Source of the DNA: an uncultured Bacteroidales bacterium
GTDB lineage: Bacteria > Bacteroidota > Bacteroidia > Bacteroidales > UBA932
Assembly: GCA_944323825.1 (NCBI GenBank)
Contig: CALUTY010000013.1
Span: forward strand, 1 to 64,000
Direction of reading: 5' to 3'
DNA: 64,000 nucleotides
Shown: positions 26,071 to 34,555 of the stretch, in pieces
How positions within the stretch are numbered: the stretch's first letter is position 1
Layout of the letters: each line of letters opens with the position of its first letter
Notes under the pieces: generated by a model
What the model was told of the DNA's origin: nothing
What the model saw: the letters and a program-made list of their open reading frames with translations, nothing else
The model's database searches: none
Program-made: the position numbers and the translations under genes

Positions 26071-27120
26071 ATGGCAGAAAGAAGAACAACCATAAAAGAT
26101 ATTGCCGAAGCGGTCGGGGTTTCCACTACCTTGGTTTCTTTTGCGTTGAGTGACAGCGGAAAAGGCTACAGGGTCAGCGAGGAGATGTCCAGGAAGATCC
26201 TTGCCGCGGCCAAGGAACTCAACTATAAGCCCAATGTTGCGGCGAGGAGCCTGAGAAGCGGAAAGACCCGTACCATAGGGGTGATTCTTTCCGACATTTC
26301 CAACAAGTTTTTCGCCGATATAGCCAGATGTATCGAGGACAGGGCGTACGAGCGTGACTATACGGTGATTTTCGGAAGCTCTGATGAAAATCCGGTCAAG
26401 CTCAAGAATATGATAGATGTCCTCGTGAACAAGGGTGTGGACGGGCTTGTCATAGTGCCGTGCGAGAAGTCGGAAAAGGCCATAATCGATGCTGCGAAAA
26501 AGTTACCTGTTGTCCTTCTTGACCGTTATATCGAAGATGCCGACATAGACAGTGTAGTGCTGAACAACCGCAAGGCTGTGTCGATGGCAGTCGAGATGCT
26601 TTTTGAGAACGGGTTCAGAAACATTGAAATGGTAGGATATGACCTTGACCTGACTAATGTGAATGAAAGGGAGGCAGGATATCTGTCTGCAATGAAACAG
26701 CATGGGTTGTCTGCCCATGTGCATGTTCACAAGACCAGATACAAGCATATTCCTGATGATATGGATGACATGGTGCGTTCAATAATGGCGCGGAAGGGCA
26801 GGGAAGATGCAGCAGAGGCTCTTGTTTTTGCAACGAATACCCTTACAATAGAGGGGTTGAAGGCGTTTTCCCGAAACGGTCTGAGGGTGCCGGATGACAT
26901 CGCAGTGGTCGGTTTTGACGGAAGCGAGGCATTTGAGCTTTTCTATACTTCGATGGCCTATATACAGCAGCCTATTGAAGAATTCGGAAAGGAGTCACTT
27001 GACCTGCTTCTTAAGAACATTGAGGAAAAGAATCGCAGTTCGAAGGTTGCTTCCGTTTCGCTGATTCCCGAGCTTGTAGAGGGCAAATCTGCATTTCCTT
27101 CAGAAAAAGAGGGCAAGTGA
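26071..27120 (+). CDS. LacI-family transcriptional regulator
   Basis: A 349-residue DNA-binding regulator. The N-terminal helix-turn-helix is TIKDIAEAVGVSTTLVSFAL, followed by the hinge segment LNYKPNVAARSLRSGKT. The periplasmic-binding-protein-like sensor domain (about 60-335) contains TIGVILSDISNKFFADIARC, VDGLVIVPCEKSEK and the C-terminal DDIAVVGFDGSEAFELF. Family members bind a sugar or sugar phosphate, which alters operator affinity. The ATG at 26071 is chosen because the HTH begins there; a TTG start 15 bases upstream is unlikely. Three copies of TAAAACGATTTA, two in its own promoter region and one before the next gene, are the probable operators. It is the first gene of a 20-gene collinear array. 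Confidence 0.92.
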   Translation: MAERRTTIKDIAEAVGVSTTLVSFALSDSGKGYRVSEEMSRKILAAAKELNYKPNVAARSLRSGKTRTIGVILSDISNKFFADIARCIEDRAYERDYTVIFGSSDENPVKLKNMIDVLVNKGVDGLVIVPCEKSEKAIIDAAKKLPVVLLDRYIEDADIDSVVLNNRKAVSMAVEMLFENGFRNIEMVGYDLDLTNVNEREAGYLSAMKQHGLSAHVHVHKTRYKHIPDDMDDMVRSIMARKGREDAAEALVFATNTLTIEGLKAFSRNGLRVPDDIAVVGFDGSEAFELFYTSMAYIQQPIEEFGKESLDLLLKNIEEKNRSSKVASVSLIPELVEGKSAFPSEKEGK

Positions 27121-27144
27121 TGCCATATTTTTTTATTGTTTTGC

Positions 27145-27156
27145 TAAAACGATTTA
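27145..27156 (+). promoter_or_regulatory. LacI-type operator site 3
   Basis: Third exact copy of TAAAACGATTTA, ten bases before the ATG at 27167. TTTG at 27140-27143 precedes it, but no TAnnTTTG follows at the proper distance. It may block elongation or mark a weak promoter. Confidence 0.65.
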
Positions 27157-27166
27157 TATCAATAAA

Positions 27167-28084
27167 ATGGAAACTGCTAAAAATTTAAAAGGTATCGTGG
27201 TCCCTATGGCCACTCCTCTGCTCGGAAATGACCGCATAGATGAAGCCGGTACCGGGAGGCTTGTGGAACATATGATTTCGGGCGGTGTCCACGGCATATT
27301 TGCATTGGGCTCCACAGGAGAGGGGCATTGTCTTTCTTCTGAAACACGTCATGAGTTTGTGAAACTTGTCGGGAGTCTTGTCGCAGGGCGTGTTCCGCTT
27401 CTTGTCGGTATCACCGACACATCTATGCGTGATGCGTGTTCGTTGGCAGATACGGCGGCCGAAGCCGGCGCCTGTTGTGCCGTCGCTGCGGCCCCATATT
27501 ATTATCATCATTCCCAGGATGACCTTGTGCGCTGGTACACTGCACTTGCGGATTCTCTGCCGCTGCCATTGTATCTCTACAATATGCCTTCATGCGTCAA
27601 GGTCAATCTGCAGCCCGCTACGGTTGATCTTCTTGCGGGACATAAGAACATTATCGGCATCAAGGACAGCTCTGCCAACATGGCCTATTTCCAGAATCTT
27701 CTTGACATAGCATCCCGGCATGAGGATTTTGCAGTTTTCGTAGGTCCTGAGGAACTTACAGGAGAATGTGTGCTGATGGGGGCATCGGGAGGCGTGAACG
27801 GGGGAGGCAATCTTTTCCCGGAACTGCTTGTCGGCATGTATGAGGCTGCCGCAGCAAAGGATGTGGCACGTGTGAGAGTCCTTCAGAAGAAGGTCATGCA
27901 CATCAGCACTTCCTTGTACAGCATAGGGTCAGGCCCTCTCGGCTATCTCAAGGGGCTGAAGGCGGCCTTGGAGATGAAGGGGATATGCAGCGGAAAGATG
28001 GCGCATCCTTTCGCATCCCTTGAAGGAGATGATCTTGAAAAGGTAAGGAAGGTGCTGGACGGGCTCGATGACACTTTCAGGTAG
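27167..28084 (+). CDS. DapA/NanA-family class I aldolase (dihydrodipicolinate synthase-like)
   Basis: A 305-residue (beta/alpha)8-barrel aldolase of the DHDPS/N-acetylneuraminate lyase family. Family motifs are present: GSTGEGHCLS at about 48 (pyruvate-carboxylate-binding GxTGE), the catalytic Tyr in LYLYNMPS at about 138, and the Schiff-base Lys in IIGIKDSS at about 165. These positions fit NanA-like numbering. Family members split or form 2-keto-3-deoxy sugar acids with pyruvate: N-acetylneuraminate, KDG-type acids or dihydrodipicolinate. The operon context (symporter, fucose isomerase, esterases, propellers) makes a catabolic sugar-acid role more likely than lysine synthesis. NanE and NanK are absent, so sialic acid catabolism is not established. 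Confidence 0.85.
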   Translation: METAKNLKGIVVPMATPLLGNDRIDEAGTGRLVEHMISGGVHGIFALGSTGEGHCLSSETRHEFVKLVGSLVAGRVPLLVGITDTSMRDACSLADTAAEAGACCAVAAAPYYYHHSQDDLVRWYTALADSLPLPLYLYNMPSCVKVNLQPATVDLLAGHKNIIGIKDSSANMAYFQNLLDIASRHEDFAVFVGPEELTGECVLMGASGGVNGGGNLFPELLVGMYEAAAAKDVARVRVLQKKVMHISTSLYSIGSGPLGYLKGLKAALEMKGICSGKMAHPFASLEGDDLEKVRKVLDGLDDTFR

Positions 28085-28138
28085 CCCCGGGATTTGACAC
28101 TCAATTGATGACACTTGTAACTGAATAACCGTAAAGTC

Positions 28139-29626
28139 ATGGAAATCTCCGTATTGGACTATATCGTATTCGCCGTGTTTGTACTGGGCGTTGCCCTGTT
28201 CGGCTGCAGTTTCTGGTTCAAGAGCCGGAAGAACGCAGCTTCTTTCACCGCAGCATCCGGATCTTTGCCCTCATGGGTGGTCGGAATGTCGATATTTGCC
28301 ACATTCGTGAGCAGCATCAGCTTTCTCGGCCTGCCGGGCGATGCATACAAGGGCAACTGGAATCCGTTTGTATTCAGCCTTTCCATTCCGGTGGCGACCT
28401 GGTTGGCCGCAAAGATTTTCATCCCTTTGTACCGCAGCATAAACAGTGTTTCTGCATACAATTACCTCGAAATGAGGTTCGGATATTGGGCAAGATGCTA
28501 TGTGGCAGTATGTTATCTGCTTACGCAGATGGCCCGCATCGGTTCCATTCTGCTCCTTCTGGCATTGCCCATCAACACCATGTTCGGCTGGGACATACAG
28601 ACCATCATCATTGTCACCGGGATAATCACTCTCGTGTACACGCTGATGGGCGGGATTGCTGCCGTGGTATGGACAGATGCCATCCAGGGAATAATATTGA
28701 TCGTCGGTGCGATAGCTTGTGCCATCATCCTGACATTTTCCATGCCTGAAGGTCCGGGGCAGTTGTTTGAAATTGCTTCGGCTGACCACAAGTTCAGCCT
28801 CGGAAGCTTATCCCTTTCTCTTTCCGAGCCGACATTCTGGGTGGTGCTGATCTACGGACTTTTTGTGAACCTGCAGAACTATGGCATCGACCAGAACTAT
28901 GTGCAGCGTTACATGACCACGAAGACCACTGCCGAGGCCGTGAAGTCAACCCTTTTCGGAGGCTTGCTCTATATTCCTGTATCTCTGATATTTGTCTACA
29001 TAGGCACGGCTTTGTATTCCTATTATACTGCATGTCCGGAACTTCTTCCGGCAGGTACTCCGGCCGACCAGGTATTCCCGTATTTCATTGTGCACGGGCT
29101 GCCTGCCGGTGTGACGGGTCTTGTCGTCGCATCCCTGTTCTCAGCCGGAATGAGCACTGTGGCCACAAGCATAAATTCATCTGCGACCATTGTCCTGACT
29201 GATTTTGTGAAGCATTTCAAGCCTGAGGTTTCCGAGAAGCAGAACATGGCCGTGCTCTACAGTTCGACTTTGATTGTCGGAGTCATCGGCATCGTAGTGG
29301 GGCTGCTGATGATGCACATTGACGGTGTACTTGATGCATGGTGGAAGCTGGCATCCATCTTCAGCGGAGGCATGCTCGGTCTTTTCCTGCTCGGACTTGT
29401 GTGCAGGAAAGCCGAAAGGCCCCGGGCTGTCCTTGCTGTGGTTCTCGGACTCATAGTGATAGCATGGATGAGTCTTTCCCCTCTCATCAACGAGGGATCG
29501 CCGTTCTATTGCTTCAGGTGCAATATGCACACATATCTCACAATAGTGGTCGGAACCCTGGTCATCTTCTGCACAGGATTCATTGCGACTGCCATTTCTG
29601 AAAGAAAAAGAATCAAAAACAACTGA
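28139..29626 (+). CDS. Sodium/solute symporter family (SSS) transporter
   Basis: A 495-residue inner-membrane protein with about 13 hydrophobic helices and the SSS layout. Characteristic segments are VVGMSIFATFVSSISFLGLP, NYLEMRFGYWARCYVAVCYL, VYTLMGGIAAVVWTDAIQG and NLQNYGIDQNYVQRYMTTKT. Family members move sugars, sialic acid, amino acids or other solutes with Na+. The Na+ gradient could be supplied by the Nqr complex encoded upstream. It lies between the aldolase and fucose isomerase genes, 17 bases before the latter, which suggests uptake of the monosaccharide handled by that enzyme. Confidence 0.9.
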   Translation: MEISVLDYIVFAVFVLGVALFGCSFWFKSRKNAASFTAASGSLPSWVVGMSIFATFVSSISFLGLPGDAYKGNWNPFVFSLSIPVATWLAAKIFIPLYRSINSVSAYNYLEMRFGYWARCYVAVCYLLTQMARIGSILLLLALPINTMFGWDIQTIIIVTGIITLVYTLMGGIAAVVWTDAIQGIILIVGAIACAIILTFSMPEGPGQLFEIASADHKFSLGSLSLSLSEPTFWVVLIYGLFVNLQNYGIDQNYVQRYMTTKTTAEAVKSTLFGGLLYIPVSLIFVYIGTALYSYYTACPELLPAGTPADQVFPYFIVHGLPAGVTGLVVASLFSAGMSTVATSINSSATIVLTDFVKHFKPEVSEKQNMAVLYSSTLIVGVIGIVVGLLMMHIDGVLDAWWKLASIFSGGMLGLFLLGLVCRKAERPRAVLAVVLGLIVIAWMSLSPLINEGSPFYCFRCNMHTYLTIVVGTLVIFCTGFIATAISERKRIKNN

Positions 29627-29643
29627 TCACATAATTATCTGTT

Positions 29644-31419
29644 ATGAAAAATGTTCATCCCAAGATCGGTATACGTCCGATCATTGACGGCCGCAGAGGC
29701 GGCATCAGGGAATCTCTTGAAGAGATGACAATGACATTGGCCCGCAGTGTGGCTTCTCTCTATGCTTCTGAACTGAGGTATGCTGACGGTGCTCCTGTGG
29801 AATGTGTCATTGCGGACACAACAATCGGCGGGGTGGAGGAAGCTGCCCTTGCCGCTGAGAAATTCAAATTGGAGGGCGTAGGTGCCGTGATTTCTGTCAC
29901 ACCTTGCTGGTGCTACGGTGCCGAGACCATTGACATGGACCCTTTCATGCCGAAGGCAATCTGGGGATTCAACGGCACTGAAAGACCCGGTGCGGTGTAT
30001 CTTGCTTCCGCCCTTGCAGGGCACAACCAGAAGGGCCTGCCTGCATTCGGCATCTACGGAAGTGAGGTGCAGGATCTCACCGACGCAGGAGTGATTCCGG
30101 ATGATGTCAGGGAGAAGCTCCTTCTGTTCGGCCGTGCAGCCGTGGCCGTGATGCAGATGCGCGGCAAGTCATATCTTTCCATCGGTTCTGTTTCGATGGG
30201 CATTGCAGGTTCCATCCCTGACCCGGATTTCTTCCAGGAATATCTGGGCATGAGGAACGAGTATGTGGACTGCTCCGAGATACAGCGCCGCATCGAACTC
30301 GGCATCTATGACCATGACGAATATGCCCGTGCAATGGCATGGGTGGAGAAATGGTGCAAGCCTCGTGAAGGTGCCGACCTCAATCCTCAGCATCTGCACT
30401 TCTCTCGTGAAGAGAAGGACAAGGTCTGGGAGTTTGTCGTGAAGATGACCATGATATTCAGGGATCTCATGATCGGCAACCCGAAGCTTGCCGAAATGGG
30501 CTTTAAGGAGGAGGCAATGGGGCACAATGCCATAGCCGGCGGTTTCCAGGGCCAGCGCCAATGGACTGACTTCCGTCCTGACGGTGATTTTTCCGAGGCC
30601 ATCCTCAACAGCTCGTTCGACTGGAACGGCATCCGTGAGGCATTCGTGTTTGCCACTGAAAACGATACTCTCAACGGTGTTTCCATGCTTTTCATGCATC
30701 TTCTCACCAACAGGGCGCAGCTCTTTTCCGATGTCCGGACATACTGGAGCCCGGAATCCGTGGAGCGTGTCACCGGCAAGAAGCTGGAAGGCAAGGCTGC
30801 CAACGGCGTGATCCATCTCATCAATTCCGGTTCATCCACCCTTGACGCCACAGGTGAAGCCTCATATGACGGCATTCCTGCCATGAAACACTTCTGGGAA
30901 CTTACTGAAGATGATGTGGCTGCCTGCCTCGGTGCCACCACATGGCATCCTGCCGGCCGTGAATACATGAGGGGAGGCGGATTCACATCCAAGTTCCTCA
31001 CAAAAGGCGACATGCCTGTCACTATGTGCCGCCTGAATCTTGTCAAGGGGCTCGGTCCTGTCCTCCAGCTGGCCGAAGGCTGGGCAGTAAATGTGGATAA
31101 GGGCGCTTATGAGAAGATAGACCGCCGCACGGACCCTGCGTGGCCGACGACATGGTTCGCCCCGCGCCTGACCGGCGATGGCCACTTCCGCAGCGTCTAT
31201 TCCGTCATGAACGCCTGGGGCGCAAACCACGGTGCAATCAGCTGGGGCCATGTCGGCGCAGAGCTCATGACCCTGGCCTCGATGCTCCGCATCCCGGTGT
31301 GCATGCACAACGTGCCGCAGGAGCGCATCTTCAGGCCTGGGGCGTGGAACGCGTTCGGCTCCGACCCGGAGGGCGCCGACTTCAGGGCATGCAGGAACTA
31401 CGGGCCGGTGTACAGGTAA
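29644..31419 (+). CDS. fucI: L-fucose isomerase
   Basis: A 591-residue cytoplasmic isomerase, the normal FucI length. It interconverts L-fucose and L-fuculose, and members of the family also act on D-arabinose/D-ribulose. Metal-binding residues are recognisable: Glu in [10 protein letters not shown] at about 339, Asp in LFSDVRTYW at about 363, and His in CMHNVPQ at about 555. Other family segments are [30 protein letters not shown] and [16 protein letters not shown]. The 3' third is noticeably GC-rich. No fuculose-1-phosphate aldolase is in the window; the only kinase is ribulokinase-like. It is followed after 11 bases by the FG-GAP lipoprotein gene. Confidence 0.95.
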   Translation: MKNVHPKIGIRPIIDGRRGGIRESLEEMTMTLARSVASLYASELRYADGAPVECVIADTTIGGVEEAALAAEKFKLEGVGAVISVTPCWCYGAETIDMDPFMPKAIWGFNGTERPGAVYLASALAGHNQKGLPAFGIYGSEVQDLTDAGVIPDDVREKLLLFGRAAVAVMQMRGKSYLSIGSVSMGIAGSIPDPDFFQEYLGMRNEYVDCSEIQRRIELGIYDHDEYARAMAWVEKWCKPREGADLNPQHLHFSREEKDKVWEFVVKMTMIFRDLMIGNPKLAEMGFKEEAMGHNAIAGGFQGQRQWTDFRPDGDFSEAILNSSFDWNGIREAFVFATENDTLNGVSMLFMHLLTNRAQLFSDVRTYWSPESVERVTGKKLEGKAANGVIHLINSGSSTLDATGEASYDGIPAMKHFWELTEDDVAACLGATTWHPAGREYMRGGGFTSKFLTKGDMPVTMCRLNLVKGLGPVLQLAEGWAVNVDKGAYEKIDRRTDPAWPTTWFAPRLTGDGHFRSVYSVMNAWGANHGAISWGHVGAELMTLASMLRIPVCMHNVPQERIFRPGAWNAFGSDPEGADFRACRNYGPVYR

Positions 31420-31430
31420 TCCAATTAAAG

Positions 31431-33452
31431 ATGAAGAAGAGAGCTATCACATCTTGTTGTGCAGCAGTCTTGATGACACTCTGCTCAGTAGTTTGGCTAA
31501 GTTCATGTGGAAACGGCAGGGGACTCCCTGCCGGTGTCCCACATGACACAGATAGCCTTGCGCTGCATTATTCTCATGATATCCATGAGGACTGGCTTGG
31601 TGTAGGGCTCTGGGGAATCCCTCTTCCTTACGACTGGGATGGAGACGGCGTGAAGGACATTCTCGTGTCGTGCCCGGACACTCCGTATAAAGGACTGTAT
31701 CTGTACATCAACGAGGGCACTCCGTCGCGTCCTTTCTTTTCCAAGGCAGTGAGGATAAGCGCGACCGGCAAGAACAACATACGCCTGTCGGAGATTGACG
31801 GGGTATCCAGGGTGCTGTCGGCAGGAAAGGAATATCCGGATTTCTTCAATGCGCCTTATGCCAACGAGAAGGCATTGGAATATGAAGGTGAGAAGCTCGG
31901 TGCCGGCTACAAGAAATCCAGAAGCAACATGTGGAATTATGCAGACTGGGATGGTGACGGAGATGCTGACATCATAGTCGGTATCGACACATGGGACGAT
32001 TATGGCTGGGATAATGCATATAATGCGGACGGGGTCTGGAAGAACGGCCCTCTGCACGGGTATGTGTACCTGCTTGAGAATCGTGACGGCACATACTTCA
32101 ATGCAGGCAGGATACAGGCCGGAGGTGAGGACATCGATGTATATGGTGCCCCTGTGCCGTGCGTAGCCGACTTTGATTCGGACGGGGACCTCGACATAAT
32201 CTGCGGTGAGTTCATAGACGGGCTCACATGGTTCGAGAACACAGGAGACATGAAAAAAACTGTGCTTGCAGGAGGAAAGCCTATGGCAAACGCGGACGGG
32301 GAGATACACCTGCATCTTCAGATGATTGTACCTGTTGTTTCCGATTTCGACTCTGACGGATTCCCTGACCTTGTTGTAGGGGACGAGGACGGAAGAGTCG
32401 CATGGATAAGGAATACCGGAAAGACAGGTGCGGACGGGATGCCGCTGTTCGAGAATCCGCAATATCTGCGACAGAAAGCCGATATCGTGAAATTCGGCGC
32501 CCTGTCCACCCCTCATGCGACGGATTGGGACGGTGACGGGGTTACGGATCTCATTTCCGGAAATTCGGCCGGAGAGATAGCCTTCATAAGGAACTGCGGA
32601 AGCGATGAATTTCCGGCTTGGGAAGCTCCGCGCCTGTTCAAGGTCGATGGCACCGTATTCAGGACCATGGCCGGCAGCAACGGTTCTATCCAGGGACCTG
32701 CCGAAGCGAAATGGGGATATACGGTGCTGACTACGGCAGACTGGGATTCAGACGGCCTCCAGGATATCATAATCAATTCGATAAGCGGCAGGATAGAATG
32801 GCTCCGCAATACCGGGGCAGACGATTTCCTTTCTCTCGAGGTTCCATGTCCGGTGGATGTGGAATGGAACGGGACATCCCCTGCACCTGAATGGAACTGG
32901 TGGAAACCGGCTCCAGGGGAACTTGTCACCCAGTGGCGCACAACGCCTGTGGCCATGGACTGGAATAACGACGGCCTTGTCGACCTTGTGATGGTGGACC
33001 ATGAAGGATATCTCGCTTTCTATGAAAGAGCTGTTTCCGACGACGGCAGCCTGAAACTTCTTCCGGGGAAAAGGATATTCAAAGGTATAGACTGCAGCGT
33101 CTACGACAACAAGAAAGGCGTGGTGGACCCGTCTGAAGGGCTGCTCAGACTCAATGCCGGTGACGCCGGGAAGTCCGGCAGAAGGAAAATATGTTTCACG
33201 GACTGGGATGGCGACGGCAGGATAGACCTGCTTGTGGACAGCCGCAGTGTCGCGTGGTTCAGGAATGTCGGCTCCGAAGGGGACAATGTGTCCTTCGAAT
33301 ATCAGGGTGATATCAGTGACATGAGGTTCGCGGGACATTCGACATGTCCTACAGTCTTCGACTGGGGTGCGGACGGGGTACCTGATGTCATAATCGGTGC
33401 AGAAGACGGACATTTCTATCTGCTGAAAAACAATACAAATGGTCTTGAATGA
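31431..33452 (+). CDS. FG-GAP/VCBS-repeat lipoprotein
   Basis: A 673-residue exported lipoprotein; the signal ends VVWLSSC, Cys about 25. The mature protein is a beta-propeller of FG-GAP-like repeats, each with a calcium-binding D-x-D-x-D-G loop. I count eight: DWDGDGVKD, DWDGDGDAD, DFDSDGDLD, DFDSDGFPD, DWDGDGVTD, DWDSDGLQD, DWNNDGLVD and DWDGDGRID. Several are followed by a conserved strand ending in WLRNTG or WIRNTG. In polysaccharide-utilisation loci such proteins are candidate surface glycan-binding proteins or lyases/hydrolases with a propeller fold; no catalytic family is recognised. The start at 31431 is set by the signal peptide. It sits between fucI (11 bases) and the nucleoside-hydrolase-like gene (28 bases). 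Confidence 0.8.
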   Translation: MKKRAITSCCAAVLMTLCSVVWLSSCGNGRGLPAGVPHDTDSLALHYSHDIHEDWLGVGLWGIPLPYDWDGDGVKDILVSCPDTPYKGLYLYINEGTPSRPFFSKAVRISATGKNNIRLSEIDGVSRVLSAGKEYPDFFNAPYANEKALEYEGEKLGAGYKKSRSNMWNYADWDGDGDADIIVGIDTWDDYGWDNAYNADGVWKNGPLHGYVYLLENRDGTYFNAGRIQAGGEDIDVYGAPVPCVADFDSDGDLDIICGEFIDGLTWFENTGDMKKTVLAGGKPMANADGEIHLHLQMIVPVVSDFDSDGFPDLVVGDEDGRVAWIRNTGKTGADGMPLFENPQYLRQKADIVKFGALSTPHATDWDGDGVTDLISGNSAGEIAFIRNCGSDEFPAWEAPRLFKVDGTVFRTMAGSNGSIQGPAEAKWGYTVLTTADWDSDGLQDIIINSISGRIEWLRNTGADDFLSLEVPCPVDVEWNGTSPAPEWNWWKPAPGELVTQWRTTPVAMDWNNDGLVDLVMVDHEGYLAFYERAVSDDGSLKLLPGKRIFKGIDCSVYDNKKGVVDPSEGLLRLNAGDAGKSGRRKICFTDWDGDGRIDLLVDSRSVAWFRNVGSEGDNVSFEYQGDISDMRFAGHSTCPTVFDWGADGVPDVIIGAEDGHFYLLKNNTNGLE

Positions 33453-33480
33453 AAACATTTTGCAAAATATTGTAACAATC

Positions 33481-34515
33481 ATGAAAAGAAAAATCATCGG
33501 TTTATCATTATGCCTTTCAGCCATTGTACTCATGTTTCCTGTTGCCTGTAAAAATTCCGATACTCATTCAGATGAGGCAGTCAAGGTGATTTTTGACACA
33601 GATATGGGAAATGACATAGATGATGCGCTGGCCTTGGACATGCTGTATAAGTATATGGATGAAGGAAAAGTGGAACTGCTCGGAATAACATCCAATAAAG
33701 AAGAGCCTCAGAGTGTGGAATTCATTGACATAATGAATACTTTCTATGGATATCCGGATATCCCTATAGGCAAGATTACGGACGGTGCTGACTGCGACAG
33801 AGTCAACAGTTATACTTCACAGATTGCTTCCGACATTTCATATCACCGGTCTGTAGCGGATTATGGAGGATTGCCTGAAAGTGTTGAACTGATGAGGCAG
33901 CTGCTTTCACAAGAAAAAGATGGGGATGTGATAATCATTGCAGTCGGATTTTCAACAAATCTTCAACGGCTTATGGCTTCAGGCCCGGACAAGTATTCAG
34001 ATCTGGACGGCATGGATCTTATCCGGACAAAAGTCAGGCATCTGTATATGATGGCAGGTGAATTTGAGGATGAAAACGGCAAAAGTGCTGAGTATAATAT
34101 ACGCATAGACAGGGATGCAGCAGCAGATGTATTTGATTCGTGGCCGACACCTGTTACGACAAGCCCTTTTGAAGTTGGTTCAAAAATGCTGTATCCGGTA
34201 TCATCCATTCTCAATGATTTCGATTATGCCGGAAAACATCCTTTGGCCGAGGCGTACAAGGTGTATAAGCCGATGCCATATGACAGACAGATGTGGGATC
34301 CGTCAGCAGTCCTTTATGCGATTGAACATGACAAGGGGTATTTTACTACGGGAGGAAAAGGAAAGATAACGGTTGACGGAAATTCAATGACATGGTTTGA
34401 ACGGACTGAAACTGGAAAACATGAATATCTGAAACTGAATGACAGTGCCGCTCCGGCAGCGTTGACGAGAATGATGGAGGTGATAACATCTGTTCCGGCT
34501 TCATCAAGACAATAA
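33481..34515 (+). CDS. Nucleoside-hydrolase-like lipoprotein
   Basis: A 344-residue exported protein with signal LMFPVAC and Cys about 21. The fold family is inosine-uridine nucleoside N-ribohydrolase: the calcium-binding N-terminal motif appears as FDTDMGNDIDDALAL at about 38-52, longer than the classical DTDPGxDDA. VIIIAVGFSTNLQRLM corresponds to the central GPLTNLA-like segment. The C-terminal HD pair of classical enzymes appears as MWDPSAVL at about 270, so the His is replaced by Trp. Classical enzymes release ribose from nucleosides; a periplasmic lipidated form in a glycan locus suggests a different glycosidic substrate. A homologous domain is fused to an esterase at 57112-59481. Start chosen at the signal peptide. 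Confidence 0.8.
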   Translation: MKRKIIGLSLCLSAIVLMFPVACKNSDTHSDEAVKVIFDTDMGNDIDDALALDMLYKYMDEGKVELLGITSNKEEPQSVEFIDIMNTFYGYPDIPIGKITDGADCDRVNSYTSQIASDISYHRSVADYGGLPESVELMRQLLSQEKDGDVIIIAVGFSTNLQRLMASGPDKYSDLDGMDLIRTKVRHLYMMAGEFEDENGKSAEYNIRIDRDAAADVFDSWPTPVTTSPFEVGSKMLYPVSSILNDFDYAGKHPLAEAYKVYKPMPYDRQMWDPSAVLYAIEHDKGYFTTGGKGKITVDGNSMTWFERTETGKHEYLKLNDSAAPAALTRMMEVITSVPASSRQ

Positions 34516-34555
34516 AGTACAAACCATAGTAATAAAAACTGATAACACAAGAGTC

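Noticed and set aside
27167..28084. dapA of lysine biosynthesis
   Set aside because: The operator site, operon partners and NanA-like residue positions favour sugar-acid catabolism, although family membership alone does not exclude it.
31140..31430. Extended start of the FG-GAP protein
   Set aside because: This stretch is the 3' end of fucI in another frame; the lipoprotein signal begins at 31431.
33457..33468. ATTTTGCAAAAT palindrome before the nucleoside-hydrolase-like gene as an operator or promoter
   Set aside because: It does not match TAnnTTTG or the TAAAACGATTTA word, and short AT-rich palindromes are common by chance.
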